DNA of 64,000 nt from Thermofilum uzonense (GTDB lineage Archaea; Thermoproteota; Thermoprotei; Thermofilales; Thermofilaceae). Of this stretch, positions 26,289-33,320 are shown in pieces (the first letter of the stretch is position 1; the number at the start of each line of letters is the position of its first letter). Location: assembly GCF_000993805.1 (NCBI RefSeq), contig NZ_CP009961.1:1547989-1611988 (forward strand), given 5' to 3'. Made by a program: the position numbers and the translations under genes. The notes beneath the pieces were generated by a model. The model saw nothing but the letters and a program-made list of their open reading frames with translations. It was not told where the DNA came from and searched no databases.

Positions 26289-27717
26289 CCTCCTCCCCGC
26301 CCTGAAGGGCGAGGGTTCCCTCAGGACGGATCATGGGTTTGTGGTTTACCGCCTTCATTTTCACCGCTTCATTGCTAGTGGGTGCACAACGCACCCACCC
26401 CGCTCCACTCGTCCAGCGGTAGACCACGGGCTGGGTCTTCAGCCCATTACCCCTATCCCTCACGGGGAGTTCCCCCCTGCTCCCAGATCCTAGGGACTCG
26501 GGGATATGTAGGGAGATATGTAGGATATTAATAGCACCGTTTAGGTCTGCGTTTATGACCTTCCCCGTGCGGGGACACCTGAACAAACCACGTTTAACAC
26601 GCCCACCCTCGTGGGCTTCCCCGCACAAGGAACAGAGTTTGGAAGTGTTTGCCTCGCTCACTTTGACGACCTTGATACCTAGTTCCTCCCCTATTTCCTC
26701 GAAACGTTTTATGACGTAGTTGTAGTTCCAGAAGTTCGCGGTGAGTTTATTGCCGTGGTTCCTTGCGATCTCCTTTGGGTAGCCAACGACTACTTCCCTC
26801 ACGCCCTTTCCTTGTAGCTCCTCCATCACCTTTCTCACCATACTGTTCAGAGCGTGTTTCAAGAACCTCCTCCTCTTGTCGTAAAGCAGTTTCAGCTTCC
26901 TACTCCCCTTTTGCTTATGTCTAGCTAGAACCTTCTGGACTACGCTTATCCTCTTGCTGTAATACTCATATAGAGAAAGCACGCTACCGCCCTTGAAGAT
27001 GTACCACGTGCCGTCCTCGACGTAAACCGTGGCCAGGTTTACGATCCCTAAATCTACTGAAGCCCTCAGTTCGCCTTTATTTTCAGCTACATTTTTGACT
27101 TCGACTGGGATATATGCATACCAACTCCTCCTGGTTTTGTCGTAGATTATCTCCAGCCTCCCTTGTTTCCCATGCCACTTGAGTTTCCCCTTAAACTCTA
27201 GCGAGAGCTTGAAGTCCTTCAGGTAGATGGTTCTATCCTCCTCGTCCACCTCGTAGCGGTCGTTCCTCACGATGACGGCCAGCCTGTACTCGCCGTTTTC
27301 GTCCTTCCAATATCCTGGAGGTCTCGGTTTGAACCACTTTGGTAATTTCCCCTCCCTCTTCTCTCTAACTAACTCAAAGAAGCTCCTCCAAGCCTCAGCG
27401 TTTTTCCTAGCAACTTGTTGTGCATTAACCTTTAATATGTGCTTGTATCTCTCGTAGACCTCTTTTTCCGTCTTTGTAAAGTCTATCTTCCTCCTCTCCT
27501 TGAACTGCTGCATTCGCAGCCAGTTCACTGTGTTCCAGCACTTGGCCGTATGAACCGCTAGTTCAACGAGCCTCTCATGGACGTTCTTATCTACAACGAG
27601 TTTAACTATGTTGGTTCTCCTCGTCCTCTTTCTCCTTGAAGCCCTGGACTTCGCCCCACCCCCACCCCCCTGGAGGGGCGGGGCCACCGCAATTCCGCTC
27701 TCTTTCTTCCTGCTCAT
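26242..27717 (-). CDS. tnpB: TnpB (IS200/IS605-family OrfB), RNA-guided nuclease-type protein
   Basis: 491 residues. RuvC-like catalytic residues are visible: Asp in RASVDLGIVNLATVY, Glu in VREVVVGYPKEIARNHGNKL, and Asp in VINADLNGAINIL. The zinc finger has a normal first pair (CSLCG), but the second reads FRCPRTG, so the fourth cysteine is threonine. The C-terminus ends in the usual GLKTQPVVYRWTSGAGW and MKAVNHKPMIRPEGTLAL, then continues through the element end into antisense thiI, because no stop exists before 26244. The basic N-terminus with GGGGG derives from a C-run on the plus strand. No tnpA is nearby. Probably intact. Confidence 0.9.
   Translation of the reverse strand: MSRKKESGIAVAPPLQGGGGGAKSRASRRKRTRRTNIVKLVVDKNVHERLVELAVHTAKCWNTVNWLRMQQFKERRKIDFTKTEKEVYERYKHILKVNAQQVARKNAEAWRSFFELVREKREGKLPKWFKPRPPGYWKDENGEYRLAVIVRNDRYEVDEEDRTIYLKDFKLSLEFKGKLKWHGKQGRLEIIYDKTRRSWYAYIPVEVKNVAENKGELRASVDLGIVNLATVYVEDGTWYIFKGGSVLSLYEYYSKRISVVQKVLARHKQKGSRKLKLLYDKRRRFLKHALNSMVRKVMEELQGKGVREVVVGYPKEIARNHGNKLTANFWNYNYVIKRFEEIGEELGIKVVKVSEANTSKLCSLCGEAHEGGRVKRGLFRCPRTGKVINADLNGAINILHISLHIPESLGSGSRGELPVRDRGNGLKTQPVVYRWTSGAGWVRCAPTSNEAVKMKAVNHKPMIRPEGTLALQGGEEVSFLRLHANSASDHL
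26285..26400 (-). ncRNA. Probable omega-RNA (reRNA) scaffold at the TnpB element right end
   Basis: TnpB nucleases use an RNA made from the 3' end of tnpB and the right end. The terminal hairpins GAGGG-AA-CCCTC and GCCCTTCAGGGC lie at about 26288-26326. The guide would be the flanking bases, about 26265-26284, reading CTTTTTACGCCTGCACGCCA. The 5' boundary is not visible in sequence; 26400 is approximate. Confidence 0.45.
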
Positions 27718-27725
27718 CCCTTACT
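26285..27725 (-). mobile_element. IS1341-type (TnpB-only) insertion element; right end at about 26285
   Basis: The right end is recognisable on the reverse strand as GAGGGAACCCTCGCCC then TTCAGGGCGGGGAGGAGG and TCAG, a sequence typical of archaeal IS605-group right ends; its terminus is about 26285. The left end is not resolved, because a GC-rich island begins immediately after the tnpB start. No target duplication is expected for this family. Confidence 0.7.
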
Positions 27726-27891
27726 CACCCCTCTCGGGGGCCCGGGTTCCTCGGCGTGGAGCCGCCAACCGTGGCCAGCGTCCACGCGTCACAGCGTAGC
27801 CCGGGCTCCTGTACTGTTGCCCGGGGCCCCAGTGAAGGGGCGCAGGCCTGTAGGCCCGGGCCCCCCGAGGGGTGGTTACCCGGGAACCCTG

Positions 27892-27914
27892 CCCCAGACC
27901 CCTCCCCTCCCCCC
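27892..27914 (-). other. G-quadruplex-type motif on the reverse strand
   Basis: Four C-runs on the plus strand (27892-27895, 27899-27902, 27904-27907 and 27909-27914) give four runs of at least four G on the reverse strand with loops of 1-3 bases. This is a strong quadruplex consensus. Inside the GC-rich island. Confidence 0.6.
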
Positions 27915-28461
27915 TGTATCACTGCCCCGTCATGCCTGGACGCCCCCCGCGTCTCGGCGCCCACGCAGCCCACCCGGGAGCCGCCCCCAGTGACAACCCC
28001 CCTCTTTACCCCCCACTCCCACCCATTCCAAACTCCGCGTGGGCTTAGCCGCGCCCAGGGGGCTTCAGGGGCTGTGGCCGGAGCCCTGGGGGCGGGCTGC
28101 CGGCCTGCTATTGGGGCGATCCTCTAGGCGGACACCCCCATGATGGCCGGGGGCACCCCGGTGAGGGGTAGCGGGCGCGCGCCCCTAGCGCCCGCCCCGC
28201 GACCGCCAAACCCCCTCAAAACACAAGCCTTTCCCAGCGCCCCCGTTTCGCCTCGGGCTACTCCGGGGGGCGCCCCTCGGGCCCTGCGGCCCACGGGGCC
28301 GGCGGGGCCCTCACAGGACCCTCCACCCCCTCACAAGGGGGTGCCACCACTAAAGGCGGGAGTGAAGGGTAAAAAAAGGCTTATGTTTTGAGGGGGTCTG
28401 GTTTCGGCCCATAGCATTTGCTGCGCCGGGCATGCGTGCCCCTCTCCCGCCCTGCTTTCTT

Positions 28462-28507
28462 TTCCCCGAGAGTGCAGGGGCGTGTGTGCCCCAGTTTTCT
28501 CGGGGAA
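28462..28507. repeat. 10-bp inverted repeat with inner GC stem
   Basis: TTCCCCGAGA (28462-28471) is exactly complementary to TCTCGGGGAA (28498-28507). Inside lies a second stem GGGGC/GCCCC around GTGTGT. It would form a strong hairpin in DNA or RNA. It is not followed by a T-run, so a plain terminator is unlikely. Confidence 0.6.
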
Positions 28508-28644
28508 GCACTGTGTAGCCGTCGAGGCCGTGTGCCCGCTCATCCCCCTCGTCGCGGGGGTTGAGGGCCTTGCGGCGGCCTGTGTGATTAATATTATTAT
28601 TCAGGTATAAAAAGACTAATTGTTTACCTTTTTAATGTTCCTGT

Positions 28645-28880
28645 TTAATGCTTTTTAGCGTATGCTTGCCTGCACAGCTCTAGTAATGCTTCTCCAAGCC
28701 TTGTGAGCCTGCCCCCCTCCCTTGCCTTGAGCTGTGCTAGGAGGGCTCTTTCATTTGGCGTGCTTTTCCCCGCCGTGAAGCGTGCCAGTGCTAGGCAATT
28801 GGTACTGCTTAGCAGGCGCATAAGCTCTACCTCGCTTACACCGTGCTTCTCGTCTCTGCGGTGGAGGGCGAGGAGGGTGC
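28645..28880 (-). pseudogene. 3' fragment of an unidentified gene, 5' part missing
   Basis: The reverse strand is open and protein-like, ending at a TAA at 28645-28647. It reads HGVSEVELMRLLSSTNCLAL, then ARFTAGKSTPNERALLAQLK, then AREGGRLTRLGEALLELCRQ and AYAKKH. Composition is balanced (Leu, Ala, Arg, Glu, Lys), unlike the GC-rich island next to it. Upstream of about 28880 the frame degrades and there is no start codon in a sensible place. It overlaps the 5' end of the plus-strand remnant, so only one strand can be genuine between 28813 and 28880. Confidence 0.45.
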
Positions 28881-29281
28881 TAGGCTGGAGGCTGAGAGTC
28901 TCCTGTGGACGGCTGTCTCCAACCCTCCTAGCGTCGAGGCCGCCGGGAGGCTGGCTGTCTACGCGTCGAGGGTGGTCGAGAGGGAGTACAGGGAGGCCTT
29001 GGAGGCTTACAGCCGGGCGTTGTCCCTCGCCGGTGGCCTCAATGTTAACCCGGGGGGAGTCCAGGGCTATGCAGGCCTGGCAGGTTGACCACGCGGGGAG
29101 GGCTTACCAGGCGCTAAGCGAGGCGTTCGAGGAGGTGAACATTCGACGCACACGCATCGCCTCCCTTAGAGCATACGCGGACATCCTCCCAGAATACAGG
29201 AAAACACTCAACAGCATGGACGCGATGCTCAGAGAGCTGGAAGAACTCCAAAGCAGGATCGAAGGCCTCCTAGAGGAATAG
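28813..29281 (+). pseudogene. Frameshifted alpha-helical gene of unknown family
   Basis: One frame from 28813 to 29087 reads HKLYLAYTVLLVSAVEGEEG..., then RLEAESLLWTAVSNPPSVEA, VVEREYREALEAYSRALSL and GVQGYAGLA, and stops at a TGA. A shifted frame continues from about 29085 as QVDHAGRAYQALSEAFEEVN, ASLRAYADILPEYRKTLNSM and MLRELEELQSRIEGLLEE, ending at 29281. The two halves join smoothly, so this is one helical protein of at least 155 residues broken by a frameshift; a TAG at 28810 closes the front. A second, more decayed copy of its 3' part lies at 1755-1893. A sequencing error could explain one shift but not the truncated front. Confidence 0.6.
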
Positions 29282-29380
29282 GAGACAGAGAAGACATACC
29301 AGGGGCAAGCTGATCGTGAAGTATTTAGCACTCAAACCGTCGAGAGAGAACTGCGTGCTCCAGCCAGAGGGGGTCAGCTT

Positions 29381-30616
29381 CTAATCCACAAGAGCAAGCC
29401 TCTTCTTGAAATACTCGTCTGCCTTCTTCTTTATTTCTTCAGGCACCTCTTTCTCGTAGGGTAGATCCTCGGAGTTTGCGATGTCCACGATAAATTTGAA
29501 GACGAGATGGCCGATCAGCTGAAACGCTATTGGATGTAGATGTTCTAATGAATCCTTCTCGGTATGTATGTCAGCTCCGCTACCGCTCGATCTAAAGAAG
29601 TTCACTGCGGGCACTCCCCTCCATACGAAGGATGTACTGTCGCTACTCATAACATCCTCTGAGACTGACAAGTTTACCCCGATCTCCTTTGCCTTAGCCT
29701 CCACATAGTTTCGAAGCGATTTCGAGCCACTCACAATTGAAGCAGAGGAGCCTAGAACGCCTCCATGGACATCCAAGTTAACTACAAGGGAGATGTTTTT
29801 TAACTCGTCCTTGTGTTTCTCTACGTAAGCTAGGGATCCTCTGAGGCCGAGTTCTTCACCAGAGAACAGAACAAATCTAATAGTTCTTTTGAGGCCAAGC
29901 TTGCTGAGGGCGGAGGCGAGTGCGACCACTAGCGCGGTGCCACCGGCGTTGTCTGTCGCTCCGGGGACATTTTTAACACTATCATAGTGTGCCGTGACGA
30001 GTATAACGTCTTCTGGGTACTTTGAACCGCTTTTCTCGGCTATAATATTATAGCTATTAACGTCTCTATATTCTTGCTCCAGCACAAGGTGGACTTTCTT
30101 AGCCTTGAGCAGGCGTACTGCATTCCAATAACTCACGTACACAGCGGGGAGGCTTCCGAATTTTTCCCTCCACTCCCACGGGACAGCTACGTGGCTAAGG
30201 CTTCTGTAGGGCGTCCCCTCCGCTATTATTAGTCCTGAGGCTCTTTTAGCCAGGAACTTCCACTGTTCTGCTGGGGGTCTTCCAACGGCAAGCCCAATCC
30301 AGTTACCGCTTCCCGGGATGAGCACTCTATCAGAGTTCTCTATATAGTGTAAATCTGCCTCCACACCGCTCGTTTCCCCGCTAAAACCAAGAGGACTAGC
30401 AGGGATCTCCTCGTTGAAAGGTTCTCTAACCCTCAAGTCGACATTATTCACCTCGTATACCTTTGTCGAGAACTCCTCCATCTTAGGGGAATAACCACTC
30501 TTCTCAAGCTCTGAGACGATGAGCCGTCTAGCTTCCTCCTCTCCTGGAGTTCCAGTGAAGCGTGGCTTGCTGGACAGCATTACCGCAACTTTATAGGCGT
30601 ACTCGTGTTCGAACAT
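29381..30616 (-). CDS. M28-family zinc aminopeptidase
   Basis: 411 residues from the ATG at 30616; an in-frame TTG 6 bp upstream is possible. The zinc ligands are in order: VTAHYDSV (His-Asp), GATDNAGGTALVVALA (bridging Asp), SGEELGLRGSLAYV (Glu-Glu), VVNLDVHGG (Asp), and a late His in GADIHTEKDS. A protease-associated-type region (about residues 75-190) sits between the N-terminus and the catalytic part. No signal peptide, so it is a cytosolic peptide-degrading enzyme. It is divergent to hypF with only 44 bp between starts, so the promoters overlap. Confidence 0.9.
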   Translation of the reverse strand: MFEHEYAYKVAVMLSSKPRFTGTPGEEEARRLIVSELEKSGYSPKMEEFSTKVYEVNNVDLRVREPFNEEIPASPLGFSGETSGVEADLHYIENSDRVLIPGSGNWIGLAVGRPPAEQWKFLAKRASGLIIAEGTPYRSLSHVAVPWEWREKFGSLPAVYVSYWNAVRLLKAKKVHLVLEQEYRDVNSYNIIAEKSGSKYPEDVILVTAHYDSVKNVPGATDNAGGTALVVALASALSKLGLKRTIRFVLFSGEELGLRGSLAYVEKHKDELKNISLVVNLDVHGGVLGSSASIVSGSKSLRNYVEAKAKEIGVNLSVSEDVMSSDSTSFVWRGVPAVNFFRSSGSGADIHTEKDSLEHLHPIAFQLIGHLVFKFIVDIANSEDLPYEKEVPEEIKKKADEYFKKRLALVD

Positions 30617-30660
30617 TGACAATATTATTTTTATTCCAATGTAAATGCTTTACTGAAGAA

Positions 30661-32937
30661 ATGAGCCTCAAGGCCATTAGACTCCATGTCTCGGGAATAG
30701 TCCAAGGGGTTGGCTTCCGCCCCCACGTGTACAGGATAGCAACAAAGTTAGGCTTAAGGGGCTATGTAGTGAACCTGGGCGGGTCCGAGGTAGAGATATG
30801 GGTTGAAGGTGACCCCGTCCTAGTAGAGAAATTCCCCGAAGTATTACGCCGTGAGACACCCCCCTCGGCTGAAATAGAAGAGATACAAGTAGAGGAGGTT
30901 GTACCTAGAGGATATCCTAGCTTTGAGATCAGGAAGAGCGGCAAGGTGCTTACAAAGATATCCATGATTCCCCCTGATCTCGGGATGTGCGATGATTGCA
31001 GACGTGAGATACTCGACCCTTCTTCACGCTGGTACCGGTACCCGTTCCACAGCTGTGCCTGGTGCGGTCCTCGTTTCACAATTATAAAGAGGATTCCCTA
31101 TGATCGTGAAAACACCTCTATGAGCTCTTTTCCACTATGCTATAAGTGTCGCGAGGAATATACAGACCCTGGAAACACTAGGCGCTTCCACATCCAGGGA
31201 ATCTCGTGCCCTACATGTGGCCCGCAAATCTATCTCGTGGATCGTGAGGGAGCACCCTTACGGGTCAGCGACCCCTTGGTTGAGGCAGCGAAGCTTGTTG
31301 ATGAAGGCTATATCGTAGCCGTCAAGGGGATCGGAGGCTTTCATCTGGCAGTCAAAGCCACGGATGACGAAGTACTCTTGAAGCTAAGGAGTCGCAAGAA
31401 AAGGGGTAGGAAACCTTTCGCTGTAATGGCAAGGGACACAAGCGTTGCCAGGAGAATAGCTGTAGTAGACGAAGCTGCTGAAAAATTACTGCTGAGCCCC
31501 GCGCGTCCAATAGTGATTCTTCCGAAGACACGCGAAGTCTCTGACCAAGTCTCTCCAGGGTTGAAGACAGTCGGTGTCATGCTTGCTTATACTCCTCTCC
31601 ACTATCTACTTCTCGAAGCCACCGTGGACAAGTTTGCAGTTATGACGAGTGGCAATGAGAGCGGGGAGCCCATAATAAAGGATAATGAGGAGGCATTACT
31701 CAAGTTAAAAAACGTTGCAGACTACTTCCTTCTACATAACCGTGAGATTGTAAACAGGGTTGACGACAGCGTTATAAGACTAAGCGACGGAGAGCCTTTG
31801 TTTCTAAGAAGATCTAGAGGGTTTGCGCCCAGGTGGATAAGAGCACCGAATGAATACAGGAGACCCGTAATAGGCTTGGGAGCGATGCTCAACAATACAG
31901 GCGCGTTGGGATTAGAGCGATACATTATCCCCACACAGCACATAGGTGATCTTGAGAATATGGAAACACTAAACTTCTTGCATGAATCCCTTAAATTTCT
32001 AGTAGAGACGTACTCGATTCGCTTGCCAGAATCCCTAGTTGTAGTGGACAAGCATCCCTATTTCCTCAATAGGAAACTCGCGGATCAACTGGTTGCAGAG
32101 GCAGGCGCAGAGTTATATGAGGTTCAGCACCATGTAGCACACATAGCCGCCGCGCTGCTGGAAAGAGGTACTCGAGAAGGCTTTGGAATAGCTATCGATG
32201 GAGTAGGCTACGGAGACGATGGAATGATATGGGGTGGCGAGGTGATCTATATCTCGGAGGACGGGAGCTACGAGCGACTGGGGAGACTAGAATACATCCC
32301 CTTACCCGGTGGAGATAGATCAACACTATATCCTGCCAGGATAATAGCTGGAGTCTTAGCAGAACATGTAGATCTCCAAGAGTTTTTGAGACTTGCATCT
32401 TATAACCACCTAGACAAAAGGGTACCCGGGGGCATACAAGAGCTAAAAATAGCCTTTAACCAGGCTGGAGCAAGTATAAAGTGTTCAAGCGCCGGTCGTT
32501 TCCTGGATGCTGTCTCTGCTCTACTAGGAGTCTCATGGGAGAGAACCTATGAAGGTGAGCCTGCCATAACACTTGAGGAGTTCAGCTGGGGCGGCAGCAA
32601 GCTAGACTATCGCCTTGAGCATGGTGGCGGAGAAGTCTACACGAAGTCCTTCTTCTACGACTACATGCTGAACGGGCGCTTCAACAATGCTGCTACAAGA
32701 GATATAGCTTACACAATCCAATTCGAGATAGGCAGGTCCCTTGCTGAGATCGCTCACGAGAATGGTGCTAGGGAGATATACGTCTCAGGTGGAGCAGCTG
32801 TAAACTCAGTGATCCTCAAAGGGGTTAAACACGTCTTCGGATCCGACAGGGTTTTTCTCCCCCGAAAGCTCCCACCCGGGGATGGCGGTATATCGGCTGG
32901 ACAGGTATATTTTGCTAAGATAAGAGGCTTAGCCTAA
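30661..32937 (+). CDS. hypF: Carbamoyltransferase HypF (hydrogenase maturation)
   Basis: 758 residues from the ATG at 30661; the frame is open 99 bp further up without homologous sequence. An acylphosphatase domain (VSGIVQGVGFRPHVYRIA) is followed by the two-zinc-finger region (CDDCRREILDP, HSCAWCGPRFTI, CYKCREEYTDP, SCPTCGPQI), a YrdC-like domain (VKGIGGFHLAVKA, RKPFAVMARD) and the Kae1-like domain (YEVQHHVAHIAAALLERG, AIDGVGYGDDGMIWGGE, VSGGAAVNSVI). It makes the CN ligands of NiFe-hydrogenase from carbamoyl phosphate. No other hyp or hydrogenase genes are in the window. Confidence 0.97.
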   Translation: MSLKAIRLHVSGIVQGVGFRPHVYRIATKLGLRGYVVNLGGSEVEIWVEGDPVLVEKFPEVLRRETPPSAEIEEIQVEEVVPRGYPSFEIRKSGKVLTKISMIPPDLGMCDDCRREILDPSSRWYRYPFHSCAWCGPRFTIIKRIPYDRENTSMSSFPLCYKCREEYTDPGNTRRFHIQGISCPTCGPQIYLVDREGAPLRVSDPLVEAAKLVDEGYIVAVKGIGGFHLAVKATDDEVLLKLRSRKKRGRKPFAVMARDTSVARRIAVVDEAAEKLLLSPARPIVILPKTREVSDQVSPGLKTVGVMLAYTPLHYLLLEATVDKFAVMTSGNESGEPIIKDNEEALLKLKNVADYFLLHNREIVNRVDDSVIRLSDGEPLFLRRSRGFAPRWIRAPNEYRRPVIGLGAMLNNTGALGLERYIIPTQHIGDLENMETLNFLHESLKFLVETYSIRLPESLVVVDKHPYFLNRKLADQLVAEAGAELYEVQHHVAHIAAALLERGTREGFGIAIDGVGYGDDGMIWGGEVIYISEDGSYERLGRLEYIPLPGGDRSTLYPARIIAGVLAEHVDLQEFLRLASYNHLDKRVPGGIQELKIAFNQAGASIKCSSAGRFLDAVSALLGVSWERTYEGEPAITLEEFSWGGSKLDYRLEHGGGEVYTKSFFYDYMLNGRFNNAATRDIAYTIQFEIGRSLAEIAHENGAREIYVSGGAAVNSVILKGVKHVFGSDRVFLPRKLPPGDGGISAGQVYFAKIRGLA

Positions 32938-32983
32938 CATAATCCCACGGCAAGTTTAATAGGTTTACGCGAGTATTCAAGAC

Positions 32984-33042
32984 GCTATGATGACTTGAAC
33001 CCGATTGGAGTTGTATCGTGACTGGGGCCGTCGCTACTGAGC
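32984..33042 (+). ncRNA. Candidate C/D-box sRNA
   Basis: In the gap after hypF: C box ATGATGA (32987-32993), then a 12-base putative guide CTTGAACCCGAT, degenerate D'/C' elements (TTGGA; TCGTGAC), a second guide region (GGGGCCGTCGCTA), and D box CTGA (33037-33040). C to D spans 54 nt, normal for archaeal guide RNAs. A TATA-like TTTAATA lies about 30 bp upstream and a T-run follows (GCTTTTTC). The first guide is complementary to GGGTTCAAG, found in the T-arm of tRNA-Trp of this window. The internal boxes are poor. Confidence 0.4.
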
Positions 33043-33053
33043 TTTTTCAGAAT

Positions 33054-33287
33054 TTACTCCTCTACTTCTTCACAAAGCTCCTGACACTTATTCTCAACAT
33101 TCTTGCAAAAATCAATGCAAGCCTTACTCATTCTTTCACAAGTTTCTTCACACACATCTAAACAGCTCTCATCCTCCAGGCCTGCGCAGTCCTCCATACA
33201 CTCAGATACCTCTTTGTCACATTTACGTTGACACTCCTCTACTAGTTCCTCACATAATGAAGAGCAATCCCTGCTTTTCCCCCTCAT
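33054..33287 (-). CDS. Small cysteine-rich protein with repeated CX3C motifs
   Basis: 77 residues from the ATG at 33287; a TTG 9 bp upstream is the alternative. A TATA element (ATATATAAAA) at about 33311-33320 favours the ATG. There are 13 cysteines, arranged as repeated C-x3-C pairs: CSSLC, CQRKC, CMEDC, CLDVC, CEETC, CIDFC, CQELC, separated by acidic helix-forming residues. The pattern suits a metal-binding or disulfide-bonded helical hairpin. No signal peptide, so it is probably cytosolic. No family is known to me. pI is clearly acidic. Confidence 0.65.
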   Translation of the reverse strand: MRGKSRDCSSLCEELVEECQRKCDKEVSECMEDCAGLEDESCLDVCEETCERMSKACIDFCKNVENKCQELCEEVEE

Positions 33288-33320
33288 AAGTATCAATTCT
33301 TTAGTGGGTATTTTATATAT

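Larger units (their letters stand above)
27721..28590. other. Very GC-rich island of unknown nature, no convincing gene
   Basis: About 870 bp with far higher G+C than the rest of the window: the 60-base line at 27841 is about 77% and that at 28261 about 87% by count, against roughly half elsewhere. It is full of C-runs, G-runs and short palindromes (for example GCGGGCG with CGCCCGC near 28170-28195). Open frames exist on both strands but give Pro/Gly/Arg-rich, low-complexity products without ribosome sites. It ends sharply at an AT-rich stretch near 28590. It lies directly beside the tnpB start. Confidence 0.7.

Noticed and set aside
27636..28391. Open frames of 163, 82 and 83 codons in the GC-rich island
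   Set aside because: They give Pro/Gly/Arg-rich, low-complexity products and lack ribosome sites. Stop codons are rare by chance at this base composition.
27721..28590. SRP (7S) RNA or RNase P RNA in the GC-rich island
   Set aside because: I could not find the GNAR/GGAAG helix-8 motif of SRP RNA, or the GAGGAAAGTCC and ACAGAA motifs of RNase P RNA, on either strand by eye. A covariance-model search would settle it.
28703..28812. Plus-strand frame upstream of the helical remnant (frame beginning at GTG 28703)
   Set aside because: The opposite strand is the more protein-like one here, and the plus frame is Ser/Arg/Pro-rich without matching the downstream family.
29318..29395. Short plus-strand peptide KLIVKYLALKPSRENCVLQP before the M28 gene, and GGTCAG resembling the TnpB right end
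   Set aside because: Only about 26 codons, with no start or ribosome site, and the match to the element end is too short to be meaningful.
32990..33005. T-loop-like GACTTGAACCCG suggesting a reverse-strand tRNA after hypF
   Set aside because: The flanking bases cannot form T-stem or acceptor pairs. The region fits a C/D sRNA better.
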